From an uncultured Clostridia bacterium (GTDB taxonomy: Bacteria; Bacillota; Clostridia; Christensenellales; Aristaeellaceae), in contig CAKTXP010000097.1 in assembly GCA_934631055.1 (NCBI GenBank), positions 1 through 8,702 on the forward strand: a stretch of 8,702 nt of DNA, in the 5' to 3' direction. Positions 1 through 5,435 of this stretch are shown here, one piece after another (position 1 is the stretch's first letter; each line of letters starts with the position of its first letter). Both the position numbers and the translations under genes were made by a program. A model generated the notes under the pieces. That model had not been told where the DNA came from. It did no database searches and was given only the letters and a program-made list of their open reading frames with translations.

Positions 1-60
1 CGCTCCTTGCGATTTCCGATTTCCGTCACGCTGAATCCCGCACAGCGGGCGCGTGACTCC
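1..60 (-). repeat. Structured repeat element, copy A (partial, cut by window edge)
   Basis: Read on the - strand, these 60 bases match 4985-5044 on the + strand at 52 of 60 positions, and the last 25 bases are identical. The core folds as an outer stem TCACGC/GCGTGA (26-31 with 51-56) around an inner stem CCCGC/GCGGG (37-41 with 45-49). In copy B the outer stem is CCATGC/GCATGG, so two base pairs have changed with both sides compensating. The 25-base tail contains GGAAATC twice in tandem. The element presumably continues beyond position 1. No ORF or promoter is associated with it. Seen: the match and the pairing. Inferred: selection on structure. Confidence 0.75.
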
Positions 61-63
61 AAT

Positions 64-126
64 CCCCAAACCCTGCCTGAGGGATAGTATCCCTCAGACT
101 CCCTTCTTCGCTTCGCGGCGGCTTAA
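64..126 (-). repeat. Modular hairpin repeat, copy P1
   Basis: On the - strand this reads as a CGC-GAA-GCG segment, then a 9-bp hairpin CTGAGGGAT-ACT-ATCCCTCAG (arms 77-85 and 89-97), then GCAGGGTTTGGGG leading directly into structured element copy A. The order matches copies P2, P3 and P5: small CGC/GCG hairpin, variable 9-bp hairpin, GGGGTTTGGGG. Here the final short GGGGC/GCCCC hairpin is replaced by the larger copy A fold. Bases 93-117 recur exactly at 6379-6403. Confidence 0.7.
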
Positions 127-139
127 AGAAGTTTTTCAT

Positions 140-224
140 CGTTTTATCGCTTTGCGATAAAACGAAAGAGTGGGAAATCCAAGAACCTCAGGTTCTTGGC
201 GGGGTATGGGGCAGCGCCCCATCG
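140..224 (+). repeat. Modular hairpin repeat, copy P2, in the rsmD leader
   Basis: Three successive hairpins are visible. The first has an 11-bp perfect stem CGTTTTATCGC/GCGATAAAACG (140-150 with 154-164, loop TTT). The second has a 9-bp stem CCAAGAACC/GGTTCTTGG (179-187 with 191-199, loop TCA). The third is ATGGGGC/GCCCCAT (206-212 with 216-222). The block from about 172 to 205 is almost identical to 5346-5380. It ends about 33 bases before the rsmD start, so it would form part of the mRNA leader if transcription starts upstream. No T-tract follows, so it is not a standard terminator. No promoter was recognised in 1-257. Confidence 0.75.
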
Positions 225-257
225 TCCCCTTCCTCATCGTACCCTTAGGAGAGTAAC

Positions 258-842
258 ATGAGAATCATCGGTGGGGACGCGCGCGGGCGGACGATCGTCG
301 CTCCGGCTGGCGCAAAGACGCGTCCGACGCAGGACTATGTGCGCGAATCGCTGTTTAATATCATCCGCTGGGATGTCGAGGATGCGCGCGTCCTCGATCT
401 GTTCGCGGGAACGGGCGCGCTCTCGCTGGAAGCGCTCAGCCGCGGCGCAAAGGAAGCCGTGCTTGTCGATATGGACAGAGCGGCATGCGCGGCGATCCGC
501 AAGAATATGGAAACGACGCGGCTTGGCGATAAATGCAGGCTCATTGCGCGCGACTACCACGCGGCGATGGATGCGCTCGCCGCGGAGGAAAAAACATTTG
601 ACGTGGTCTTTATCGACCCGCCTTACAGAATGGAGAATACCGGCGAAATGTGCGCGGCACTCTATGAAAAAGGGCTGCTGAGCGACGCTTTCTTGCTCGT
701 CGTCGAGCATAGGAAGGGGCATGCGCCGATGCTGGATGCGCGCTTTGACGCGTTCGACCTGCGGCATTACGGCGATACGGAGATCACGTTCGTCCGCCGT
801 GCGCAGGCTGTGGAAAACGAGGAACCGGAAGGAGGCGCGTGA
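258..842 (+). CDS. rsmD: 16S rRNA (guanine(966)-N(2))-methyltransferase RsmD
   Basis: RsmD uses S-adenosylmethionine to methylate the exocyclic amine of G966 (E. coli numbering) of 16S rRNA in the assembling 30S subunit. The 194-residue product has the family's usual length and begins with the typical MRIIGG start. It then shows an RPTQDYVRESLFNI segment, the SAM-binding motif I around residues 47-53 (DLFAGTG), an acidic VLVDMD strand, and the catalytic motif DPPY at residues 120-123, typical of amino-group methyltransferases. The start is supported by AGGAGAG at 247-253. It abuts coaD with no gap (TGAATG), the common rsmD-coaD arrangement of Firmicutes. A modular hairpin repeat lies just upstream of its ribosome binding site. 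Assignment is by family motifs and synteny. A related RNA/DNA N-methyltransferase is the only realistic alternative. Confidence 0.95.
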   Translation: MRIIGGDARGRTIVAPAGAKTRPTQDYVRESLFNIIRWDVEDARVLDLFAGTGALSLEALSRGAKEAVLVDMDRAACAAIRKNMETTRLGDKCRLIARDYHAAMDALAAEEKTFDVVFIDPPYRMENTGEMCAALYEKGLLSDAFLLVVEHRKGHAPMLDARFDAFDLRHYGDTEITFVRRAQAVENEEPEGGA

Positions 843-1328
843 ATGGATACGCTGCTCTATGCTGGAAGCTTTGACCCCGTGACGCGCGGGCATCTGGACG
901 TTATCCGCCGGGCGGCGGGGCTTTGCTCGACGCTGGTCGTCGCGGTGATGCACAATCCGGAGAAGCACGGTTTTCTGGACGTGCCGCTTCGGGTGAAGCT
1001 GCTGGAAACTGCCTGCCGGGATATCCCCAATGTCCGGATCATGGCGCATGGCGGGCTGCTCATCACCTGCGCCCATGAGGTCGGCGCGCAGGCGGTCGTC
1101 CGCGGGCTGCGCCCCATCGGCGATTTTGAATCTGAGTATCAGATGGCGCAGGTCAACCGTCAGCTCGGCGGGGTCGAAACGCTGTTTTTGACGACCAGCG
1201 ACAACTGCGCCAGCATTTCCTCGAGCATCGTCCGTCAGGTCGCGGCGTTCGGCGGGGATATTGCCCCGATGGTACCGGAAGGAACCGCGCAGGAGATCCT
1301 TGCGGCGCTTGATCGGGCAAAACGATAA
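843..1328 (+). CDS. coaD: Phosphopantetheine adenylyltransferase CoaD
   Basis: CoaD catalyses the penultimate step of coenzyme A synthesis, transferring AMP from ATP to 4'-phosphopantetheine to give dephospho-CoA in the cytosol. The 161-residue length is normal. Visible family features are YAGSFDPVTRGH near the N-terminus, with the nucleotidyltransferase T-x-G-H signature at residues 14-17; the central RGLRPIGDFESEYQMA block that lines the active site; and ISSSIVRQ near the C-terminus. The residues before ISSS are DNCAS, whereas many homologues carry an aromatic-containing KYSY or EWSF segment that contacts ATP, so this is a mild departure. AAGGAGG at 829-835 lies 7 bases before the start, inside the rsmD end. 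The TGAATG junction implies translational coupling to rsmD. Confidence 0.95.
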   Translation: MDTLLYAGSFDPVTRGHLDVIRRAAGLCSTLVVAVMHNPEKHGFLDVPLRVKLLETACRDIPNVRIMAHGGLLITCAHEVGAQAVVRGLRPIGDFESEYQMAQVNRQLGGVETLFLTTSDNCASISSSIVRQVAAFGGDIAPMVPEGTAQEILAALDRAKR

Positions 1329-1422
1329 CGCCGACCATCATATAGATGAGGGTACATGGAGTAAAATGGATAATAAACGAAGATATCGCAGAAATATTCC
1401 GGAGGTAAGGGAGGAAGACCAG

Positions 1423-2121
1423 ATGGACGAGCAGCAGGAAACCAGGACTGTCCGCCGGGAATACGGTCAGCCGACCAGCGACAGCATCGGTCAGGCACGT
1501 CGGGTCATCGACCAGATCGAGAACAGGATCAACGACTCGCACCGCGTTCCGATGTCCAAGACGCTGAGCATTGTCGATACGGGCGAGATCATCGACCTGA
1601 TCGGGCAGCTGCGCATCGTTTTGCCGCACACCGTCGTGCAGGCGCAGGCGATCCTTGACCAGCAGGAGCGCATACTCTCCGAAGCCAAGGCGGAAGCCGA
1701 CAAAATCGCCGATAAGGCGGACGAAAGCTATAAGACCACGATGGACGAGGCGAACCGCTTCAAGCAGGAAGTTCACGACGAAGCGGACGCTTACGACAGG
1801 CAGATCCGCCAGAAGGCGCAGGAGGACGCGACCGCCATCGTCGAGGACGCGAACACCCGCGCTGAACAGATCATCTTCAGCGCGCAGCAGCAGTCTCAGA
1901 AGATGGTAGACGAGAGCGAGATCACGCGGCGCGCGCAGGCGTATGCCGTGGAGACCCGCGAGCGCGCGGAAAAAGATGCGGACAGCATTTACAATCAGGC
2001 GTGCGTTCAGGTGGATAAGATGCTCAGCGGCGCGGCTGCCGCGCTTTCCAGAAGCGCCAGCGAGCTGGCGGCGCTGCGCGACAACCTGCTGACGCAGGGC
2101 GGAAATCCGCAGGAGAGATAA
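1423..2121 (+). CDS. DivIVA / ATP-synthase-b-like coiled-coil protein
   Basis: The 233-residue product has no signal peptide and no membrane segment. Residues about 20-80 form a short conserved-looking domain: RRVIDQIENRIN, VDTGEIIDLIGQLRIVLP, then QAQAILDQQERIL. A long highly charged helix follows (KAEADKIADKADESYK onward) rich in Glu, Lys, Ala and Gln, typical of coiled coil. I recall comparable proteins beside coaD in other Clostridia, often annotated loosely as ATPase or DivIVA-like, without an established function. GGGAGG at 1409-1414, 8 bases upstream, supports this start. An in-frame ATG at 1366 would add 19 mostly basic or polar residues but has only a weak, closely spaced GGAG. It sits 16 bases before the glycosyltransferase gene, so a scaffolding role at the envelope is a reasonable guess only. 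Confidence 0.8.
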   Translation: MDEQQETRTVRREYGQPTSDSIGQARRVIDQIENRINDSHRVPMSKTLSIVDTGEIIDLIGQLRIVLPHTVVQAQAILDQQERILSEAKAEADKIADKADESYKTTMDEANRFKQEVHDEADAYDRQIRQKAQEDATAIVEDANTRAEQIIFSAQQQSQKMVDESEITRRAQAYAVETRERAEKDADSIYNQACVQVDKMLSGAAAALSRSASELAALRDNLLTQGGNPQER

Positions 2122-2137
2122 GAAAGAGGAGTTACCC

Positions 2138-3109
2138 ATGAATCAGCAAAATACGCTTTATATCGTTGTCCCCTGCTACAAGGAGCAGGAGGTTCTGCCG
2201 GAGACGAGCAAGCGCCTGCGCGAGAAGATGAATCAGCTCAAGCGCGAGGGCAAGATCGGCGCCAACAGCCGCGTGATGTTTGTCAACGACGGTTCCAGCG
2301 ACAACACATGGCCCATCATCAGCGAGCTTCACGAGAAGGAGCCGGAGACGTTTTCCGGCGTCAACCTCTCCCGCAACCGCGGGCATCAGAACGCGCTGCT
2401 GGCGGGGCTGCTGACTGCGGTCAATTACGCGGATATGATCGTGTCGATGGACGCCGACCTTCAGGACGACATCAACGCGGTGGATGAGATGGTCGATGAC
2501 TATCACAAGGGTTATGATATCGTTTACGGCGTGCGCAGCAAGCGCGATACGGATACGTTCTTCAAGCGCTTTACCGCCGAGGGCTTTTACAAGGTCATGA
2601 AAGCGCTGGGCGTGGATATCGTATTCAATCACGCGGATTACCGCCTGATGAGCCGCCGCGCCGTCGAAGGGCTTGCGGAGTTTACGGAGGTCAACCTGTT
2701 CCTGCGCGGCATCGTCCCGCAGATCGGCTATAAGTGGACGACCGTCACCTATGAGCGTGCCGAGCGCTTTGCGGGCGAGAGCAAGTATCCGCTCAAGAAG
2801 ATGATCGCCTTTGCGGCAGACGGCATCACCAGCTTCTCGGTCAAGCCGATCCGGCTGGTGTTCTCCACGGGCGTGGTCGTGTTCATCGTCAGCCTGCTGA
2901 TGCTGATTTACGCGCTCATCGCGAAGATCGCGGGTCACACGTCCGTCGGCTGGACGAGCCTGATGGGTTCCATCTGGCTCATCGGCGGCATCCAGCTGCT
3001 GGGTTTGGGCGTCGTCGGCGAATACATCGGCAAGATCTATAACGAAACGAAGCGCCGTCCGCGCTTCATCATCGAGAGCGTACTCAACAAGGCGGATAGC
3101 GAAGAATGA
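2138..3109 (+). CDS. Family 2 glycosyltransferase, polyprenyl-phosphate type (GtrB/DPM1-like), membrane-anchored
   Basis: The 323-residue protein resembles enzymes that transfer a sugar from a nucleotide donor to undecaprenyl phosphate at the inner face of the membrane. The GT-A domain starts at LYIVVPCYKEQEVLP, with nucleotide-binding DGSSDNT at residues 51-57 and the metal-binding DADLQD at 105-110. LFLRGIVPQIG and an AGESKY motif (212-217), typical of the dolichyl- or bactoprenyl-phosphate glycosyltransferase group, follow. Two hydrophobic segments at about 239-264 and 272-292 should anchor the C-terminus. The start has AGAGGAG upstream. Its stop overlaps the mazG start as ATGA, implying coupled translation. 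The donor sugar cannot be read from the sequence. No flippase or transfer partner (GtrA, GT-C) is nearby. Confidence 0.9.
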   Translation: MNQQNTLYIVVPCYKEQEVLPETSKRLREKMNQLKREGKIGANSRVMFVNDGSSDNTWPIISELHEKEPETFSGVNLSRNRGHQNALLAGLLTAVNYADMIVSMDADLQDDINAVDEMVDDYHKGYDIVYGVRSKRDTDTFFKRFTAEGFYKVMKALGVDIVFNHADYRLMSRRAVEGLAEFTEVNLFLRGIVPQIGYKWTTVTYERAERFAGESKYPLKKMIAFAADGITSFSVKPIRLVFSTGVVVFIVSLLMLIYALIAKIAGHTSVGWTSLMGSIWLIGGIQLLGLGVVGEYIGKIYNETKRRPRFIIESVLNKADSEE

Positions 3110-4479
3110 AAAAGCACATCATAACCGTGGCGGCGCTTGCGCCGGACAGCGGGGATATGCTCGCCTGCGGCGTCTATGAGGCGCTCAGGAGCGCGCCGCG
3201 CCTGCTTCTGCGCACGGCGATACACGGCGTGGCGGACAGGCTCAAAAGCGAAGGCATTGCTTTTGAAACACTGGACGCGCTGTATGAACAGACGGAGGAC
3301 TTTGACGAGCTGTGCGAACTTGCGGTTAAGCGCATCATCGAGCTGGCGCGGCAGGGCGAAACGCTCTGCTATGCCGTCAGCGAACCGCAGAACGACGCGA
3401 CGGTGCGCCTGCTGGCGAAAAAACTGCCGGAGGATATCGAGCTGCGTGTGCTGTCGGGCATGACGCTGGCGGATGCGGCGGCTTGCGCCGTTCTGCCCTT
3501 TGGCGTCAATACCGAGAACCTGCGGACGCTGACTGCGCTTTCCGCGCTGGAAACGCGCGTACAGGCGGATTGCCCGCAGGTCGTCACGGAGCTGGATAAC
3601 CGCTATCTGGCGTCGGATGTGAAGCTCTGGCTGGGCGATTTGTTTGACGACGAAACGACGGTTTACTTCCTTGAGAACGCGGCGGAGCTCTGCCCGAAGG
3701 CGCGGGCAATCGAGCTTTGCGAACTGGACAGGCAGGAAGAGTACGATCACCGCACCGCGGTACTTGTGCCTGCGGTCAGCGTGTTCGACAGGAGCCGCGC
3801 GTCGTATGAGGACTTTGTACAGGTGGTATCCAGACTGCGCGCGCCCGGCGGATGCCCGTGGGACCGCGCGCAGACGCATCACACCCTGCGGCAGTATATG
3901 ATCGAAGAAGCCTGCGAAGCGGCGGAAGCGATGGACGGCGGCGATCCGATGAAGATGGCGGACGAGCTGGGCGACGTGCTGCTTCAGGTCGTCCTCAACA
4001 GCTGTATCGGCGCGGAGCATCGCGCGTTTACGGATCGAGATGTGACCAGCATGGCGGCGCACAAGATGATTTCCCGCCATGAGCATGTCTTTGGGCGCGC
4101 CAAGGCAGAGGACGCGCAGGCGGTCGTTTCCGTATGGGAAAACGCCAAGAAGAAGGAACGCGGCGAGCAGACGACGCTGGAGCGCGTGATGGATGTATCG
4201 ACGGCGCTTCCGGGGCTGATGCGTGCGCAGAAGGTCGTCCGCAGGGAAGCGGGCGCCGAGGGGAAGAAGCTGGACGAGAGCGCGATCCTTTCCCATATTG
4301 CGTCCGCCGCGCAGCAAAAAGACGGAGACAAGGCGGAGAAGGAAAAGCGGCTGGGCGATATGCTCGAAAGCCTTTGCGCGCTTGCCGAAGCGCAGGGATT
4401 AGACGCGGAAACCGCTCTGCGCGCCGCGACCGCCCGACGCATCGAATCCATTCGCGCAAAAGACGAAAAAAGCTTATAA
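3106..4479 (+). CDS. mazG: MazG family nucleotide pyrophosphohydrolase with degenerate tetrapyrrole-methylase domain (YabN-like)
   Basis: MazG enzymes hydrolyse NTPs or dNTPs to monophosphates plus pyrophosphate, a house-cleaning and stress role. The 457-residue protein has three parts. Residues 1 to about 225 align by eye with the tetrapyrrole methylase domain of YabN-type proteins (LLLRTAIHG, ASDVKL and ELCELDR are retained). However, the glycine-rich SAM loop is ALAPDS (10-15) instead of a GLGPGD-like sequence, and the usual PG-H/D-P motif is SEPQ (92-95). Residues about 235-340 are a complete MazG domain: GGCPWD (248-253), QTHHTL, EEACE (267-271) and DELGD (286-290), giving the EExxE...ExxD metal site. 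Residues 368-450 (LPGLMRAQK to LRAATARR) are a second MazG domain that has lost EExxE. Placement beside hup is common in Firmicutes. Methyltransferase activity is unlikely; pyrophosphohydrolase activity is likely. Confidence 0.92.
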   Translation: MKKHIITVAALAPDSGDMLACGVYEALRSAPRLLLRTAIHGVADRLKSEGIAFETLDALYEQTEDFDELCELAVKRIIELARQGETLCYAVSEPQNDATVRLLAKKLPEDIELRVLSGMTLADAAACAVLPFGVNTENLRTLTALSALETRVQADCPQVVTELDNRYLASDVKLWLGDLFDDETTVYFLENAAELCPKARAIELCELDRQEEYDHRTAVLVPAVSVFDRSRASYEDFVQVVSRLRAPGGCPWDRAQTHHTLRQYMIEEACEAAEAMDGGDPMKMADELGDVLLQVVLNSCIGAEHRAFTDRDVTSMAAHKMISRHEHVFGRAKAEDAQAVVSVWENAKKKERGEQTTLERVMDVSTALPGLMRAQKVVRREAGAEGKKLDESAILSHIASAAQQKDGDKAEKEKRLGDMLESLCALAEAQGLDAETALRAATARRIESIRAKDEKSL

Positions 4480-4506
4480 AACCCATGAAATTTTTATAAA
4501 AAATAT

Positions 4507-4533
4507 GTTTCCTCTTGCAGGAAAGAGGGAAAC
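4507..4533. promoter_or_regulatory. Inverted repeat over the hup -35 region (possible operator)
   Basis: GTTTCCTCTT (4507-4516) and AAGAGGGAAAC (4523-4533) are inverted with a six-base spacer and one unpaired G. The repeat covers the -35 hexamer at 4515-4520. No T-tract follows, so it is a poor terminator for mazG and a better candidate for a protein binding site. No regulator is identifiable from the window. Confidence 0.4.
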
Positions 4534-4543
4534 CATGTAGAAT
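4515..4543 (+). promoter_or_regulatory. Sigma-A-type promoter for hup
   Basis: TTGCAG (4515-4520) and TAGAAT (4538-4543) are separated by 17 bases, giving 4/6 and 5/6 matches to the housekeeping consensus. Transcription would start near 4550, leaving a leader of about 75 bases. That leader contains a small ACGTC/GACGT inverted repeat (4584-4588 with 4600-4604) immediately before the AAGGAGG at 4606-4612, which could modulate ribosome access. Confidence 0.7.
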
Positions 4544-4624
4544 ATGTTGTAATCGCCGTAATGTGCGATTGATGCTGACAAACACGTCAAAAACACAGTG
4601 ACGTTAAGGAGGATTTTGGGTACC

Positions 4625-4900
4625 ATGAATAAGAACGAACTGAGCGCGGCGATCGCCGCGAAGGCGGGTCTTACCCGTAAGGATGCCGAGGCTGCCCTCT
4701 GCGCGATGAGCGATATCATTGCCGAGAGCCTCAAGAACGGCGAAAAGGTGCAGATCGTTGGCTTCGGTGCTTTTGAAGTCAAGGAGCGCCCGGCTCGCAA
4801 GGCCCGCAACCCCAAGACCGGCGAAGAGATTCAGATCGGCGCGCGCCGCTCTCCGATGTTCAAGCCGGGCAAGGCGCTCAAGGAAGCTGTCGAAGGCTAA
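4625..4900 (+). CDS. hup: DNA-binding protein HU
   Basis: HU is a small dimeric nucleoid protein that bends and compacts DNA without strong sequence preference. The 91-residue product has the standard length and fold order: two N-terminal helices (NKNELSAAIAAKAGLTRKDA), the VGFGAFEVKERPAR strand region at residues 45-58, and the DNA-contacting arm with RNPKTG at 61-66, where the conserved intercalating proline is P63. The C-terminal FKPGKALKEAV helix is intact. ATG at 4625 gives the canonical MNKNEL start. AAGGAGG at 4606-4612 is strong but unusually far away (12 bases). An in-frame TTG at 4616 is too close to it to be better. It is separated from mazG by 145 bases with its own promoter and is closed by a terminator. 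Confidence 0.97.
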   Translation: MNKNELSAAIAAKAGLTRKDAEAALCAMSDIIAESLKNGEKVQIVGFGAFEVKERPARKARNPKTGEEIQIGARRSPMFKPGKALKEAVEG

Positions 4901-4940
4901 AAAAGAAATTCCCGGGAGGTTGCTTCCGGGTTTCTTTTTT
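4899..4940 (+). terminator. Rho-independent terminator after hup
   Basis: CCCGGGAG (4911-4918) pairs with CTTCCGGG (4923-4930) through a GTTG loop with one G-T pair, followed by TTTCTTTTTT (4931-4940). The A-rich stretch 4899-4908 pairs with the T-tract, so the hairpin could also act on the opposite strand. It starts at the hup stop codon. Confidence 0.92.
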
Positions 4941-4964
4941 AGGGAAAAGGACGCGCTCCGCGGG

Positions 4965-5143
4965 CTTAGGGGATTAGGAGGATTGAAGCCATGCGCCCGC
5001 AGTGCGGGAAACAGCATGGCGGAAATCGGAAATCGCAAGGAGCGCTTGCGCGTTCGCGAAGCGGGCGCGTCTGCCGCAGGCAGAGGACAGCGCCCCTATG
5101 CGAGATTCCTAAGATTTCGATTTCTCCCCCTAAATCCCCTAAG
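4965..5143 (+). other. Structured element copy B: nested multibranch fold of about 180 bases
   Basis: No plausible gene is seen here, but nested inverted repeats define a consistent fold. The outer helix is CTTAGGGGATTAGG (4965-4978) with CCTAAATCCCCTAAG (5129-5143), with one bulge. Inside lies a two-part stem: CCATGC/GCATGG (4989-4994 with 5014-5019) around CCCGC/GCGGG (4996-5000 with 5004-5008). Next, a long-range helix pairs the tandem GAAATC copies (5022-5027 and 5029-5034) with GATTTC copies at 5119-5124 and 5113-5118. It encloses two hairpins at about 5043-5063 and 5071-5083 (CTGCC-GCA-GGCAG). Bases 4985-5044 match copy A at the window start. It may be a structured RNA or a mobile palindromic element; no dedicated promoter is visible. 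Confidence 0.6.
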
Positions 5144-5168
5144 AACCCCATCACCCCCATTAAAACGA

Positions 5169-5286
5169 GCAGGGACACCCTGCACCCGGGAACGGGGGCT
5201 ACGCCCGGACTAACCGCCCTGCGGGGCGCGTCCGGGGGTTCACCCTTCCACCGCTGCGGCGGTTCCCCTCCCCTTGAAAGGGGAGG
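5169..5286. repeat. Cluster of GC-rich hairpins
   Basis: Consecutive perfect or near-perfect palindromes fill this stretch. GCAGGG-ACA-CCCTGC is at 5169-5183. CCCGGAC/GTCCGGG (5204-5210 with 5230-5236) encloses CGCCC/GGGCG (5215-5219 with 5224-5228). ACCGC-TGCG-GCGGT is at 5250-5263, and CCTCCCCTT/AAGGGGAGG at 5267-5286. None has a following T-tract. No credible ORF occurs here. The density suggests a REP-like extragenic repeat cluster; I do not recognise a named family. Confidence 0.65.
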
Positions 5287-5322
5287 TTCGGGGTCGGAAA
5301 CGCCAAATTTCGCTATCCCTCA

Positions 5323-5399
5323 GCTATCGCAAAGCGATAGCGTAGTGGGAAATCCAAGAACCTCAGGTTCTTGGTGGGGTTTGGGGCAAAGCCCCAACG
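5323..5399 (+). repeat. Modular hairpin repeat, copy P3, in the permease leader
   Basis: Three hairpins occur in the same order as P2: GCTATCGC-AAA-GCGATAGC (5323-5341), CCAAGAACC-TCA-GGTTCTTGG (5354-5374), and TTGGGGC-AAA-GCCCCAA (5381-5397). The first stem differs in sequence from P2 but stays fully paired. The third differs at a pair (T-A against A-T) and stays paired. It ends 36 bases before the permease start, directly before its AAAGGAG ribosome binding site. Confidence 0.8.
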
Positions 5400-5435
5400 G
5401 TTCCCTCTTGCACCACAGATAAAGGAGTTCTTTTC

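Noticed and set aside
140..164. 11-bp hairpin considered as a terminator for a gene left of the window
   Set aside because: It is followed by AAAGAGTGGG and not a T-tract. The T-rich part is inside the stem.
234..1076. Open frame of 280 codons on the - strand across rsmD and coaD
   Set aside because: It spans two confident genes on the opposite strand and has an Arg/His-rich translation typical of a reverse-frame artefact.
1356..1364. ATG-GAG-TAA minimal ORF before the coiled-coil gene
   Set aside because: Such a triplet run is expected by chance, and nothing indicates translation or regulation.
1261..1422. Upstream start at 1261 for the coiled-coil gene
   Set aside because: It lies inside coaD, has no ribosome binding site and adds a non-homologous Arg-rich leader. 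1423 has a strong GGGAGG, and 1366 remains a weaker alternative.
3037..4317. Long open frame of 426 codons on the - strand opposite mazG
   Set aside because: It lies wholly antisense to a well-supported gene in GC-rich sequence, where reverse frames stay open by codon bias. The translation is Arg/His-rich with no recognisable domain.
4991..5422. Open frame of 143 codons through the hairpin-rich gap after hup
   Set aside because: Its codons run across successive palindromes and repeat copies, there is no good ribosome binding site, and the product has no recognisable features.
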